Positions 1 to 6,756 of a stretch of DNA of 11,665 bases are shown piece by piece; within the stretch, counting starts at the first letter, position 1; the number at the start of each line of letters is the position of its first letter. Source of the stretch: an uncultured Collinsella sp. (GTDB lineage: Bacteria; Actinomycetota; Coriobacteriia; Coriobacteriales; Coriobacteriaceae). The notes under the pieces were generated by a model, which saw only the letters and a list, made by a program, of their open reading frames with translations, was not told where the DNA came from and searched no databases. The DNA lies in NCBI GenBank assembly GCA_958405565.1, contig CATYEN010000064.1, forward strand, positions 1 through 11,665. Reading direction: 5' to 3'. The position numbers and the translations under genes are program-made.

Positions 1-68
1 TGCAGCAGGGGCTCTCAATGTTTTTATGTCCTGCTCATATCGTCTGTGCCGGCAGTTTGGGACACTCC

Positions 69-138
69 TTGGGGTAGTCGTTGGGGACGTTCTTGAATGA
101 CTAGTCGTTTAAGAACGTCCCCAACGACTAGTCCCCAA
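69..138. repeat. Long inverted repeat downstream of the RpiR gene
   Basis: A perfect 20-bp inverted repeat pairs 75-94 with 111-130. It extends outward through TTGGGG (69-74) and CCCCAA (133-138) after a 2-base bulge at 131-132, giving 26 bp in total. The 16-base loop (95-110) contains the palindrome GACTAGTC and an inverted copy of AACGACTAGT, which also occurs at 123-132 and 137-146, so alternative foldings are possible. There is no T-run, so it is not a standard terminator. Its role is unknown; a REP-like mobile hairpin is a reasonable guess. Confidence 0.85.
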
Positions 139-146
139 CGACTAGT
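119..146 (+). repeat. Tandem pair of a 14-bp direct repeat
   Basis: CCCCAACGACTAGT occurs twice back to back, at 119-132 and 133-146. The first copy forms part of the right arm of the 69-138 hairpin. The second supplies the outer CCCCAA pairing. This looks like a duplication at the edge of the hairpin element. Confidence 0.85.
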
Positions 147-149
147 TAG

Positions 150-219
150 AACGAGAGTGGATAATCTCCCGTTTTTGGCCTGTGCGCGGGCTCAAAGTGG
201 GAGATTATCCACTCTCGTT
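150..219. repeat. Second long inverted repeat
   Basis: A perfect 21-bp inverted repeat pairs 150-170 with 199-219 around a 28-base loop (171-198). The arm core is GAGAGTGGATAATCTCCC. It starts only 11 bases after the previous hairpin, so the two are adjacent units. The loop is GC-rich in its second half and there is no T-run. No function can be assigned from the sequence. Confidence 0.85.
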
Positions 220-231
220 AGATAAGTGTCC

Positions 232-248
232 GAAAATCCACGCTCGTT
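232..248. repeat. Degenerate third copy of the 150-219 hairpin arm
   Basis: GAAAATCCACGCTCGTT at 232-248 matches the right arm GATTATCCACTCTCGTT (203-219) at 14 of 17 positions. It directly abuts the stop codon of the RpiR gene (249-251). It may be a decayed half of another hairpin unit. Confidence 0.55.
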
Positions 249-1103
249 TTACTTCAGGCCCGGCAGGCGGGTGTAGGGGAATGAGCGCTCTAGGAACTCG
301 GCGCAGCGGGTGTAGTCTTTGGCGAAGTAGCTGCTGTAGAGTGAATCGAGCACGTATTGCACGGCGATGTGGCTGGCGAACTGCGTGATGCGGTGCGTCA
401 TGCTCTCGTGGTCGCTCACCGTAAGGTAGGCGGAAAATCCGGGGTGCAGGCGCGCGCAATAGGGCGTGCCGATGACAATGACGGGAACATGTCGGCTGTT
501 GAGGATCGGCAAGATCTCCTTGAGGTTGGGTGCGAGGCCGCTGTAGGAGATGACGATGGCCGCATGGCCGGAATCTGAGGCGAGCGCTGTGCGCACCTGG
601 GCCTCGCCGCTGCCGTAGCATGTGGCACTCTTGCCGGCCGAAAGCAAGCGGTCGCGGAACATCCCCGCTGGATAGAGGTTGTGCGAGCCCGTGTAGATAT
701 CGACCTGCCGCGCCTTCGCGATCAGTTTGGCGGCGTGGTCGAGCTGCGCGGGGTCGAGCATCTCCTGTGTCTCGGCTAGCGTGGTCTGGTAGAGACCCTC
801 CATGCGCTCCATGACCTGCGCGGGCGTGGACGTGGCGTCGAAGGGAAAGTTGATGTCCACGTCGCGGCGGTTGCCAGCCTCGGTTGCCAGGCGCATAAGC
901 TCGACCTTGAGGTCCTTAAAGCCCTCGAGGCCGAGCTTTTTGCAAAAGCGGTGCACGCTCGCGACCGAAACGTTGGTGCGGGCAGCAAACTCCTTAATGG
1001 ACAGTCCACGGATTTCCTCGCCCATGGCAAGGGCCGAGATGCCGAGCTGCTGCTCGGTAGGGGTTAGTCCCTGCGCCTCGGTAATCTTGCGTTTGATATC
1101 CAT
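249..1103 (-). CDS. RpiR/MurR-family transcriptional regulator (HTH plus SIS domain)
   Basis: The 284-residue protein has the usual length and layout of RpiR regulators. An N-terminal HTH_6-type domain spans about residues 1-77, with the recognition region around SIKEFAARTNVSVASVHRFC (35-54). A sugar-isomerase (SIS) domain spans about 120-250, with the sugar-phosphate loop around IYTGSHN (136-142) and VISYSG (184-189). Family members sense a phosphosugar and repress or activate sugar genes. I chose ATG at 1103 because GGGAG lies 5 bases upstream; a TTG at 1133 lies inside a repeat and is unlikely. It sits 42 bases downstream of the large hydrolase on the same strand, so co-transcription is possible, with a repeat between them. 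The inducer is unknown; it may act on the hydrolase, the GH1 gene or distant sugar genes. Confidence 0.9.
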   Translation of the reverse strand: MDIKRKITEAQGLTPTEQQLGISALAMGEEIRGLSIKEFAARTNVSVASVHRFCKKLGLEGFKDLKVELMRLATEAGNRRDVDINFPFDATSTPAQVMERMEGLYQTTLAETQEMLDPAQLDHAAKLIAKARQVDIYTGSHNLYPAGMFRDRLLSAGKSATCYGSGEAQVRTALASDSGHAAIVISYSGLAPNLKEILPILNSRHVPVIVIGTPYCARLHPGFSAYLTVSDHESMTHRITQFASHIAVQYVLDSLYSSYFAKDYTRCAEFLERSFPYTRLPGLK

Positions 1104-1122
1104 GCGAACTCCCGCACTCACT

Positions 1123-1161
1123 AAACCGACCAAAAAGGGACAGGGTTATTTTGGCAGGTTT
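1123..1161. repeat. Hairpin element A, overlapping the 3' end of the large hydrolase gene
   Basis: The arms AAACCGACCAAAA (1123-1135) and TTTTGGCAGGTTT (1149-1161) pair at 11 of 13 positions around the 13-base loop AGGGACAGGGTTA. Read on the minus strand, it closely matches the element at 4876-4914. It overlaps the last codons and the stop (1146-1148) of the hydrolase. On that strand CCCTTTTT appears inside the element, so it might weakly affect transcript ends, but it is not a classical terminator. Confidence 0.75.
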
Positions 1162-3752
1162 TGCCCACAAAGGGTAACGGGGCCAAGGACGCCGCTGGGG
1201 GCGATGGGCTCGGTGAGGGCGAAAATGTCGGGAATCGCATGGTCGAGTGTGTTGATGGCGTCGATGGTGAGTTCGTGCGTGCCGGCGGCAAGCGGGCCGG
1301 CGGCAAAGCGGTAGGGCGGGCAGATACGCGTGCCGAGCGAGTGCCCGTCGAGCGTGAGCGTCGCGACTTCGTAGACATCATCCAGGTCAATGGCGGTGTC
1401 GGCGAGGTCATCGGCCAGCTCGAATGACGTGCGGTAACGGTATGTGCCGCAGGTGCCGGCGAACTGCTCGGCCGTGAGGTCGCACAGGTGCTCGAGCTTT
1501 TGCGGCTCGCCAAAGGCCCCGTCGCCTCCGGCGGGGGAGAGGGCGACGGTCCAGGGACCGTCGATATCGAGGACGGGCGCACCATCCGCGCTTGCGCTCG
1601 TGTCCGCGCTGCTATTGGACTCGACTTCGCCGTTTGCCTCCAGAACAACAATGCAGCTCTCGAAGGGCTCCAGCTCCAGCGCACTGTCAAACGCAACGGG
1701 ATCGGTACCGTTCAGCAGGTCGAGACGCGTGCCGCGCAGGCGCTCGCCTCGAGCAAGTGCAACCGTGCAGCGAATGCTCTCACGCGGATGCTCGTTGACT
1801 AGCATCACATAGGTCTCGCCCGCGCGCTCATAGCGTAGTGCGCGCAGCCAGGGCTGAGGCGTGCCGGTCACAACGGCCTGCAGTCCCGCGGCTGCCAGCA
1901 TGGCCGCCACGCCGGCAAGCGGCGTCGCCGTAAGCCCGTCCAGCTCGGCCGCGCCATCCGCGTCATAGAGCGCACTCGGCACCTCGTCGACGGCAAGCAC
2001 CATAACGCCCGCGGCCATCATGCGACCCACGGCATGCGCCGTCGGGGCGCCAATAAACGAAGCCCCGGGCAGAACAAATGCCTGATAGCGGCAGCCATTA
2101 ACGGCAAACGTTCCATCGGCAATCGAAACCTCGTAACGCTCCTCATCCTCAAAAGCCTCTGCCGGTACAAAATCAAAGTCGATCTGCGAACGCGTGAGCT
2201 CTGCCGCTACGCGCTCGATGGGCATGGCGTTGCCGGCCCATTCGGCATCGGCATGGTACAGGATGGCGACGGGACACGCGGCATGACCTCCCGAAAGCAG
2301 CGTTGCCGTGCGATTCATATAGCGCATGAGCTGGCCAAAGTGCGGCCATTGCGGGTTGTTGCCGTGCGCGTAAAAATGCGGTGGGCAGTCCCAATCGGGG
2401 AAGGGCGCCATGCTAAACGCGTGTGGCGTAAACCAGTTAATACCGCGGACGAGCATATGGTCGGCAATCCATTTCATCTCGCGCAGGCCCTCGTGCCAGC
2501 CAAAGGCGCCAAAGACCTCGGCCATGCAACGCCCCTGCTTTTTGGGGTCGAGGCGCGCGGCCGAAGAGCCCAGCTTGGCAAGCGCGTACGTAAAGAACTC
2601 CATGTTCCACGCGCCGTGGAAATAGCTGTAGTGCCCACGGTCGACGCCGGGGACGAGCTGGTTGATGACCACATCCACGCCGGCCATGTCCTGCCCCGCG
2701 ATCGCGCGGAAGTAATGTCCGGCGCCCTGACCCAGGCGCGTGTGGCAACTCTTGTCCTCGATCACGTGGCCAATGTGCATGACGTCGTGCGCGCGACACC
2801 AGTCGCCGATCTGCTCGTCAAAGCACGCGCGGTAGAGCTGCGTGTCAAGGTCCATATAGGCGTGGCGAACCTGGGCGCCGTCTGCCTCGCGTGTCCAAAG
2901 GCCGTGCAGTTTGGTGGGCCAGCCCTCGCCAAGCGCATCGTGCAGGCGGCGGGCAAGCTCGTCCGACCACGGCAGCGCTAGGTCGTCTCGCCCGATAAAG
3001 CTACTGGTAGAAGCATCGTCAAGCGTGGTGCCCTTCTCGTTCATAAAGCCGGGCTCATCGGTAAAGAAGCCCAGGATGGTCTTGCCGAACTCGTCGCCCA
3101 GATGCTCAAATGTGGGCTCGTAGACGGCATCGATCAGCACGCGGCACGAGGCGGCGTCGACCATGTTGATGTACTCATCGCGAAAGCCGGTCTTTTGGCT
3201 GGTGACGTAGAGCTCAATCGTGGTAACGCCGGCGGGAGCGTCAAAACGCAGGCGGGTAGGGGTGCCGTCGTCGGCATGCTCAACAGCAAGCGCAAGATCG
3301 AGCGGCATACCGGCGGCGTCAAAAGCCGCTGCGCCCACAAAGCGCTCCGTGGGATCCATGAGATTGCCGAGCTTGATAGTCGTGGACGGCTGAGGACCGA
3401 CAACCGTTATCGTGCGGTGCTTAAGCACGGTCTTCTTGAGCGCGGGGTCGACGTCATCGCCCGCAAGCGCGCCGTTGGCGTAGCCCGTGGGGAAGTGCGC
3501 GTCGTCGAGCAGCCAGATCTTTAGCCCCAGGCGCTTGCACTCGTCGATAATAAACCGCAGGTCGGACCACCAGCCGTCGCGGCAAAAATCGGGATGCGTG
3601 CGCGACTCAAGGCAGACCTCGCGGATGTCCGCGCCGGCAATCTGCTCCAAATACTCGGTGATTGTCTCGCGCGCCTCGCCCCTGAGCCACAAGAACGGAA
3701 GCACATGGTTGTCATAAGTGCCGCCAAGCACCTGCTCAAAATACGCCGCCAT
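1146..3752 (-). CDS. Putative GH106/GH2-like glycoside hydrolase, uncharacterised
   Basis: The 868-residue protein has no signal peptide or membrane segment, so it should be cytoplasmic. The N-terminal half (about 1-480) looks like a TIM-barrel glycosidase core: PFLWLRGE (19-26), a CLESRTHPDF stretch (47-56), WLLDDAHFPTGYANG (80-94), FFTDEPGF (229-236), HVIEDKS (329-335) and AEVFGAFGW (411-419). E233, E332 and E412 are candidate acidic catalytic residues; which ones act is inference. A middle alpha/beta region (about 490-705) is followed by a Ser/Ala/Asp-rich linker (711-725) and a GH2-type sugar-binding beta-sandwich (about 770-835). The tail SGVLGPVTL resembles GH106-like proteins, whose known members include alpha-L-rhamnosidases. 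The substrate cannot be read from sequence. ATG at 3752 follows GGAGGAG (3758-3764). The last residues, CGQNLPK, run into repeat element A. The divergent AraC gene is its likely regulator. Confidence 0.75.
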   Translation of the reverse strand: MAAYFEQVLGGTYDNHVLPFLWLRGEARETITEYLEQIAGADIREVCLESRTHPDFCRDGWWSDLRFIIDECKRLGLKIWLLDDAHFPTGYANGALAGDDVDPALKKTVLKHRTITVVGPQPSTTIKLGNLMDPTERFVGAAAFDAAGMPLDLALAVEHADDGTPTRLRFDAPAGVTTIELYVTSQKTGFRDEYINMVDAASCRVLIDAVYEPTFEHLGDEFGKTILGFFTDEPGFMNEKGTTLDDASTSSFIGRDDLALPWSDELARRLHDALGEGWPTKLHGLWTREADGAQVRHAYMDLDTQLYRACFDEQIGDWCRAHDVMHIGHVIEDKSCHTRLGQGAGHYFRAIAGQDMAGVDVVINQLVPGVDRGHYSYFHGAWNMEFFTYALAKLGSSAARLDPKKQGRCMAEVFGAFGWHEGLREMKWIADHMLVRGINWFTPHAFSMAPFPDWDCPPHFYAHGNNPQWPHFGQLMRYMNRTATLLSGGHAACPVAILYHADAEWAGNAMPIERVAAELTRSQIDFDFVPAEAFEDEERYEVSIADGTFAVNGCRYQAFVLPGASFIGAPTAHAVGRMMAAGVMVLAVDEVPSALYDADGAAELDGLTATPLAGVAAMLAAAGLQAVVTGTPQPWLRALRYERAGETYVMLVNEHPRESIRCTVALARGERLRGTRLDLLNGTDPVAFDSALELEPFESCIVVLEANGEVESNSSADTSASADGAPVLDIDGPWTVALSPAGGDGAFGEPQKLEHLCDLTAEQFAGTCGTYRYRTSFELADDLADTAIDLDDVYEVATLTLDGHSLGTRICPPYRFAAGPLAAGTHELTIDAINTLDHAIPDIFALTEPIAPSGVLGPVTLCGQNLPK

Positions 3753-3868
3753 ATACGCTCCTCCAAAATCAACCTTTCAAACCCATTGACGCCAGAGTAC
3801 GCCGAGCGTGCCGTCCTGCTAATATCAAAATCACGACAGAATATGACCGAATCAACGATGGTGATGTA
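3753..3868. promoter_or_regulatory. Divergent promoter region between hydrolase and AraC genes
   Basis: The 116-base gap must hold the start signals for both divergent genes. It is richer in AT than its neighbours, especially at 3815-3850. Two near-identical direct repeats, AATATCA (3821-3827) and AATATGA (3840-3846), have a 19-base period. This is close to two helical turns and is plausible for half-sites of an AraC-type protein. I see no convincing -35/-10 pair on either strand. The operator idea is inference. Confidence 0.4.
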
Positions 3869-4876
3869 ATGGAAATCGCGCATCTGGATAACCTGCTGCT
3901 CGAGCTGACCGACAGTGAGCGAGCCTACCGTGCGGGTGCCCATTACGACTGGAACGATGCACTCGGTCAAGGTAATCAAGCAGATGTCGATGGTCGGCAT
4001 ATCCGTAAAATCGGCAATCCAACGCTCGCCCTACGACAAGAAGGCATGCCCGAGGGCCTATCGATTGTACGCAACTCGCGCTTCAATCCTGTGCCGGAAC
4101 ATGTGCATGATTATGTCGAAATCAGCTATGTCTATCGAGGACGAGCGCCGCAAATCGTTAACGGTGCGGCGCTCACGCTTGCTCAAAACGAGGTGCTCCT
4201 GCTCGATGCCGCCTGCCCGCATGCCGTAGGCGAGCTTGGCGAGCACGACATTATGTTGAGCGTCATCATTTCGCGGCCAATGCTCAGCCGCAGCCTGGAG
4301 CAAAGCCTTTCGCCCGCAAGCACGGTCTCGCGGTTCCTGCTCAACGCCCTTAACGATGAAACCGACCATCGCGGTCACGTGCATTTCCATACGGGCGGCA
4401 GCCGTCGCGTGCGCCGCTATATGCAGGAGATGCTCTGCGAGCGCCTGGAGCCAACACCGGCGAGCCCCCAGATCGTGTCGAGGCTGTTCGAGCTGCTGCT
4501 GGTTGAGCTCATGCAAAGCTACGAAGCCGGCCTGCTGCAAACAGACGCGCCCGCGCTGCCATCGGCGCAGGTCGCGGCTGCCATGGGTTACATCGAGCGC
4601 CATGCTCGCGACTGCACCCTCGAGGACCTGGCCCGCCATCTGCACCTGAGCCCCAACTACGCAAGCGCGCTGCTCAAGCGGCAGACAGGCCGCACGTTTA
4701 TGCAGCTGGTGCAGGAGAGCCGCTTGGCTTGTGCGGCAACACTTCTCGACGCCGGTGTTACCGCAGAAGCCGCGGCGCGCGAGGCGGGCTATGCCAACAT
4801 GAGCTTCTTCTACAAAAAGTTTGCCGAGCGCTATGGCTGCACGCCGGCTGCCTATCGTCAGCGTTTGCCCAGATAA
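3869..4876 (+). CDS. AraC-family transcriptional regulator (cupin plus HTH)
   Basis: The 335-residue protein has the two-part AraC layout. An N-terminal cupin-like sensor lies around residues 65-140, with EHVHDYVEISYVYRG (77-91) and the VLLLDAACPHAV strand (109-120), as in AraC_binding domains that hold a sugar ligand. A linker of about 100 residues follows. The C-terminal double helix-turn-helix (about 237-333) includes LEDLARHLHLSPNYASALLK (251-270) and the conserved AREAGYANMSFFYKKFAERYGCTPAAYR stretch (303-330). It is transcribed away from the large hydrolase and shares its 116-base upstream region, so it is probably that gene's activator or repressor. The ATG at 3869 has only a weak ribosome-binding site (GATGGTGA). 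The stop overlaps repeat element B. The ligand is unknown. Confidence 0.92.
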   Translation: MEIAHLDNLLLELTDSERAYRAGAHYDWNDALGQGNQADVDGRHIRKIGNPTLALRQEGMPEGLSIVRNSRFNPVPEHVHDYVEISYVYRGRAPQIVNGAALTLAQNEVLLLDAACPHAVGELGEHDIMLSVIISRPMLSRSLEQSLSPASTVSRFLLNALNDETDHRGHVHFHTGGSRRVRRYMQEMLCERLEPTPASPQIVSRLFELLLVELMQSYEAGLLQTDAPALPSAQVAAAMGYIERHARDCTLEDLARHLHLSPNYASALLKRQTGRTFMQLVQESRLACAATLLDAGVTAEAAAREAGYANMSFFYKKFAERYGCTPAAYRQRLPR

Positions 4877-4914
4877 AACCGACCAAAATAAACCTGTCCC
4901 TTTTTGGCAGGTAT
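4876..4914. repeat. Hairpin element B at the stop codon of the AraC gene
   Basis: The arms AAACCGACCAAAA (4876-4888) and TTTTGGCAGGTAT (4902-4914) surround the 13-base loop TAAACCTGTCCCT. The loop differs by one base from the reverse complement of element A's loop. It begins on the last base of the AraC stop codon. Elements A and B therefore have the same orientation relative to the gene that ends in them. It could be a mobile repeat or a 3'-end processing or termination signal. Confidence 0.75.
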
Positions 4915-5002
4915 CAGGAAGTGTCAGGGGCGGGGAGGCGGCGGGTTGCGGGCGCGAAAAGAAGTGTCGGGTTTGGCGCGCCCGCCCCCGCATGTCTCCC
5001 GC

Positions 5003-5030
5003 GTGGGCGATACTCGGCTTATCGACCCAC
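5003..5030 (+). promoter_or_regulatory. Dyad just upstream of the GH1 ribosome-binding site
   Basis: GTGGGCGATA (5003-5012) pairs with TATCGACCCAC (5020-5030) with one bulged base around a 7-base loop. It ends 6 bases before the ribosome-binding site AAGGAG (5037-5042). It could be an operator or a leader hairpin controlling the phospho-beta-glucosidase gene. It does not resemble a LicT/BglG antiterminator target. The rest of the upstream region (4915-5002) is very GC-rich, and I see no clear promoter hexamers in it. Confidence 0.4.
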
Positions 5031-5048
5031 GATGCAAAGGAGATGCTC

Positions 5049-6497
5049 ATGGCAAACATCAAGTTCCCCGAGGGTTTCTATTGGGGTGGCGCCACCGCCG
5101 CCAACCAGTTTGAGGGCGCTTGGAACGTGGACGGCCGCGGTGCTTCCGTCGACGACCACTTCCTGGGCGGCAGCTATAAGGAGCCGCGCCAGATCACGAT
5201 CGATATCGACCCCAACCGCTTCTATCCCAACCATGACGGCATCGATTTCTACCATCACTACGAGGAGGATATCGCGCTGTTCGCCGAGATGGGCTTCAAC
5301 ATGTTCCGCATGTCCATCTCCTGGAGCCGTATCTTCCCCAACGGCGACGACACCGAGCCCAACGAGGCCGGCCTCGCCTTCTACGACCGCGTTTTCGAAT
5401 GCCTGCGCGCTCACAACATCGAGCCGCTCGTGACCCTCTCGCACTACGAGATGCCCTATCACCTGGTCGAGAAGTACAACGGCTGGGCGAGCCGCGAGCT
5501 CATCGGCTTCTTCGAGAAGTACTGCCAGACCGTCTTCGACCGCTACCAGGACAAGGTTAAGTTCTGGCTCACCTTCAACGAGATTAACTGCGGCACCATG
5601 GACATGGGCGCCATGATGGAGACCGGCCTGATCCAGGGCTTCGAGGGCCCGGCAAGCGCCATCAAGACCACCGCTCAGCAGCGCTATCAGGCCCTGCATC
5701 ACCAGTTTGTCGCTAGCGGCCGCGTTGTGCGATACGCCCACGAGCACTACCCGCAGTTCAAGATGGGCAACATGGATTGCTTCATCCTCTCCTACGCCGC
5801 CGCGTGTGATCCGGTCGACGTGTTCGCCACGCAGCAGCAGATGAACTCCATGAACTGGTACTGCTCCGACGTGCAGGTGCGCGGCAAGTACCCGTTCTAC
5901 GCCAAGCGCTTCTGGGCCGAGAACGGCGTCGAGCTTGCGATGGAGGACGGCGACCTGCAGGATATCGCCGACGGCAAGGTCGATTTCTACACCTTTAGCT
6001 ACTACATGTCCGGCACCGTGGGTACCCACAAGGACCACGAGATGACCGAGGGCAACATGACCTTCGGCGGCAAGAACCCCTACCTGGAGTCCACCGACTG
6101 GGGCTGGCAGATCGACCCGCTGGGTCTGCGCATCGCCCTCAACGAGATTTACGCTCGCTACGAGATTCCGCTGATGGTGGTCGAAAACGGCATGGGCGCC
6201 TACGACGAGGTCGAGGAGGACGGCTCCATCCACGATTCGTACCGCATCGCCTATCTGCAGAGCCACATCAAGGCCATGGGCGAGGCTGTTGCCGATGGCG
6301 TCGACCTGATCGCCTACACCTGGTGGGGCCCCATCGACCTGGTGTCCGCCGGCACCGGCGAGATGCGCAAGCGCTACGGCTTCATCCACGTCGATAAGTA
6401 CGACGACGGCACCGGCACCTACGAGCGCCGCCGCAAGGACAGCTTCTTCGCATACCAGAAGATCATCAAGTCCAACGGCGTGGAAGGCCTGGAATAG
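5049..6497 (+). CDS. GH1 6-phospho-beta-glucosidase
   Basis: The 482-residue protein has standard GH1 length and motifs. The N-terminal signature FPEGFYWGGATAANQFEGAW spans 6-25. The acid/base is E178 in TFNEIN (175-180) and the nucleophile is E379 in VVENG (377-381). The phosphate-binding set of 6-phospho enzymes is present: S433 in DLVSAG, then K441 and Y443 in RKRYGF. It should hydrolyse 6-phosphorylated beta-glucosides (cellobiose-, salicin- or arbutin-type) in the cytoplasm after PTS uptake. ATG at 5049 is chosen because AAGGAG lies 6 bases upstream; the ATG at 5043 is too close to that site. Codon use is strongly biased to C/G-ending codons, suggesting high expression. No IIBC permease gene is adjacent. 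The exact aglycone or sugar preference is unknown. The bgl/asc family name cannot be fixed from sequence alone. Confidence 0.93.
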   Translation: MANIKFPEGFYWGGATAANQFEGAWNVDGRGASVDDHFLGGSYKEPRQITIDIDPNRFYPNHDGIDFYHHYEEDIALFAEMGFNMFRMSISWSRIFPNGDDTEPNEAGLAFYDRVFECLRAHNIEPLVTLSHYEMPYHLVEKYNGWASRELIGFFEKYCQTVFDRYQDKVKFWLTFNEINCGTMDMGAMMETGLIQGFEGPASAIKTTAQQRYQALHHQFVASGRVVRYAHEHYPQFKMGNMDCFILSYAAACDPVDVFATQQQMNSMNWYCSDVQVRGKYPFYAKRFWAENGVELAMEDGDLQDIADGKVDFYTFSYYMSGTVGTHKDHEMTEGNMTFGGKNPYLESTDWGWQIDPLGLRIALNEIYARYEIPLMVVENGMGAYDEVEEDGSIHDSYRIAYLQSHIKAMGEAVADGVDLIAYTWWGPIDLVSAGTGEMRKRYGFIHVDKYDDGTGTYERRRKDSFFAYQKIIKSNGVEGLE

Positions 6498-6505
6498 GGG
6501 ATTTA

Positions 6506-6534
6506 GGTTCCGGCGTTCTACCGAACGCCGGACC
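6506..6534 (+). terminator. Gene-end hairpin without a T-run, after GH1
   Basis: Starting 9 bases after the GH1 stop, TCCGGCGTTC (6509-6518) pairs with GAACGCCGGA (6523-6532) around TACC, and GG/CC extends the stem past a bulged T. No T-run follows. The apex GTTCTACCGAAC resembles that of the hairpin at 8091-8117. It may end or stabilise the GH1 transcript; whether it terminates is inference. Confidence 0.5.
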
Positions 6535-6535
6535 G

Positions 6536-6616
6536 GCCGCCGACTACGCGGCCACCGGCGTTGACGACGATGGCATCTGGAACGCCTTTGTGCACTTGGG
6601 GCTCATCGAGGGCTAA
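6536..6616 (+). pseudogene. Orphan coding-like 3' tail, no start codon
   Basis: The frame ending in TAA at 6614-6616 reads AADYAATGVDDDGIWNAFVH followed by LGLIEG. Codons are mostly C/G-ending, like real genes here, and the segment contains Trp, His and Tyr in a natural mix. It lies immediately after the GH1 hairpin. No usable start is visible in frame before the GH1 coding end. It may be the last part of a gene removed by deletion. I do not recognise the parent family. Chance coding-like composition in GC-rich DNA remains possible. Confidence 0.35.
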
Positions 6617-6701
6617 TCAACAAAACGGCTATCGATGGGACAAAGACATCGGCGGGGTTTTCGATTCGACTCCCCACCTTAGTTTTTGGTCCATTTGGCA
6701 C

Positions 6702-6707
6702 TATAAT
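6702..6707 (+). promoter_or_regulatory. Promoter -10 box for the PTS IIA gene
   Basis: A perfect TATAAT lies 49 bases upstream of the IIA start codon, in a locally AT-rich stretch (6680-6710). With 17-base spacing the -35 position is TTAGTT (6679-6684), a weak match. The leader of about 40 bases ends in the strong ribosome-binding site AAGAGGAGA (6742-6750). Confidence 0.65.
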
Positions 6708-6756
6708 TACCGTAGGCATGCGCACTACGTTGCGCTTAATCAAGAGGAGAAAACGT

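Noticed and set aside
4..35. AGCAGG/CCTGCT inverted repeat near the left edge
   Set aside because: Only 6 bp with a 20-base loop; expected by chance.
1104..1133. TTG start for the RpiR gene within element A
   Set aside because: The start codon lies in the repeat, while ATG at 1103 has a GGGAG site at a good distance.
2034..2981. 315-codon open frame on the plus strand inside the large hydrolase
   Set aside because: It is entirely antisense to a protein with recognisable glycosidase motifs and has no ribosome-binding site or domain.
4821..5048. Upstream start for GH1 that would add 76 residues
   Set aside because: It would begin inside the AraC gene and read through hairpin element B. The family start and a strong ribosome-binding site are at 5049.
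5019..6389. 456-codon open frame on the minus strand opposite GH1
   Set aside because: Its translation is Val/Ala/His/Gly-rich and lacks domain motifs. It mirrors the strongly biased GH1 gene, a common artefact in GC-rich DNA.
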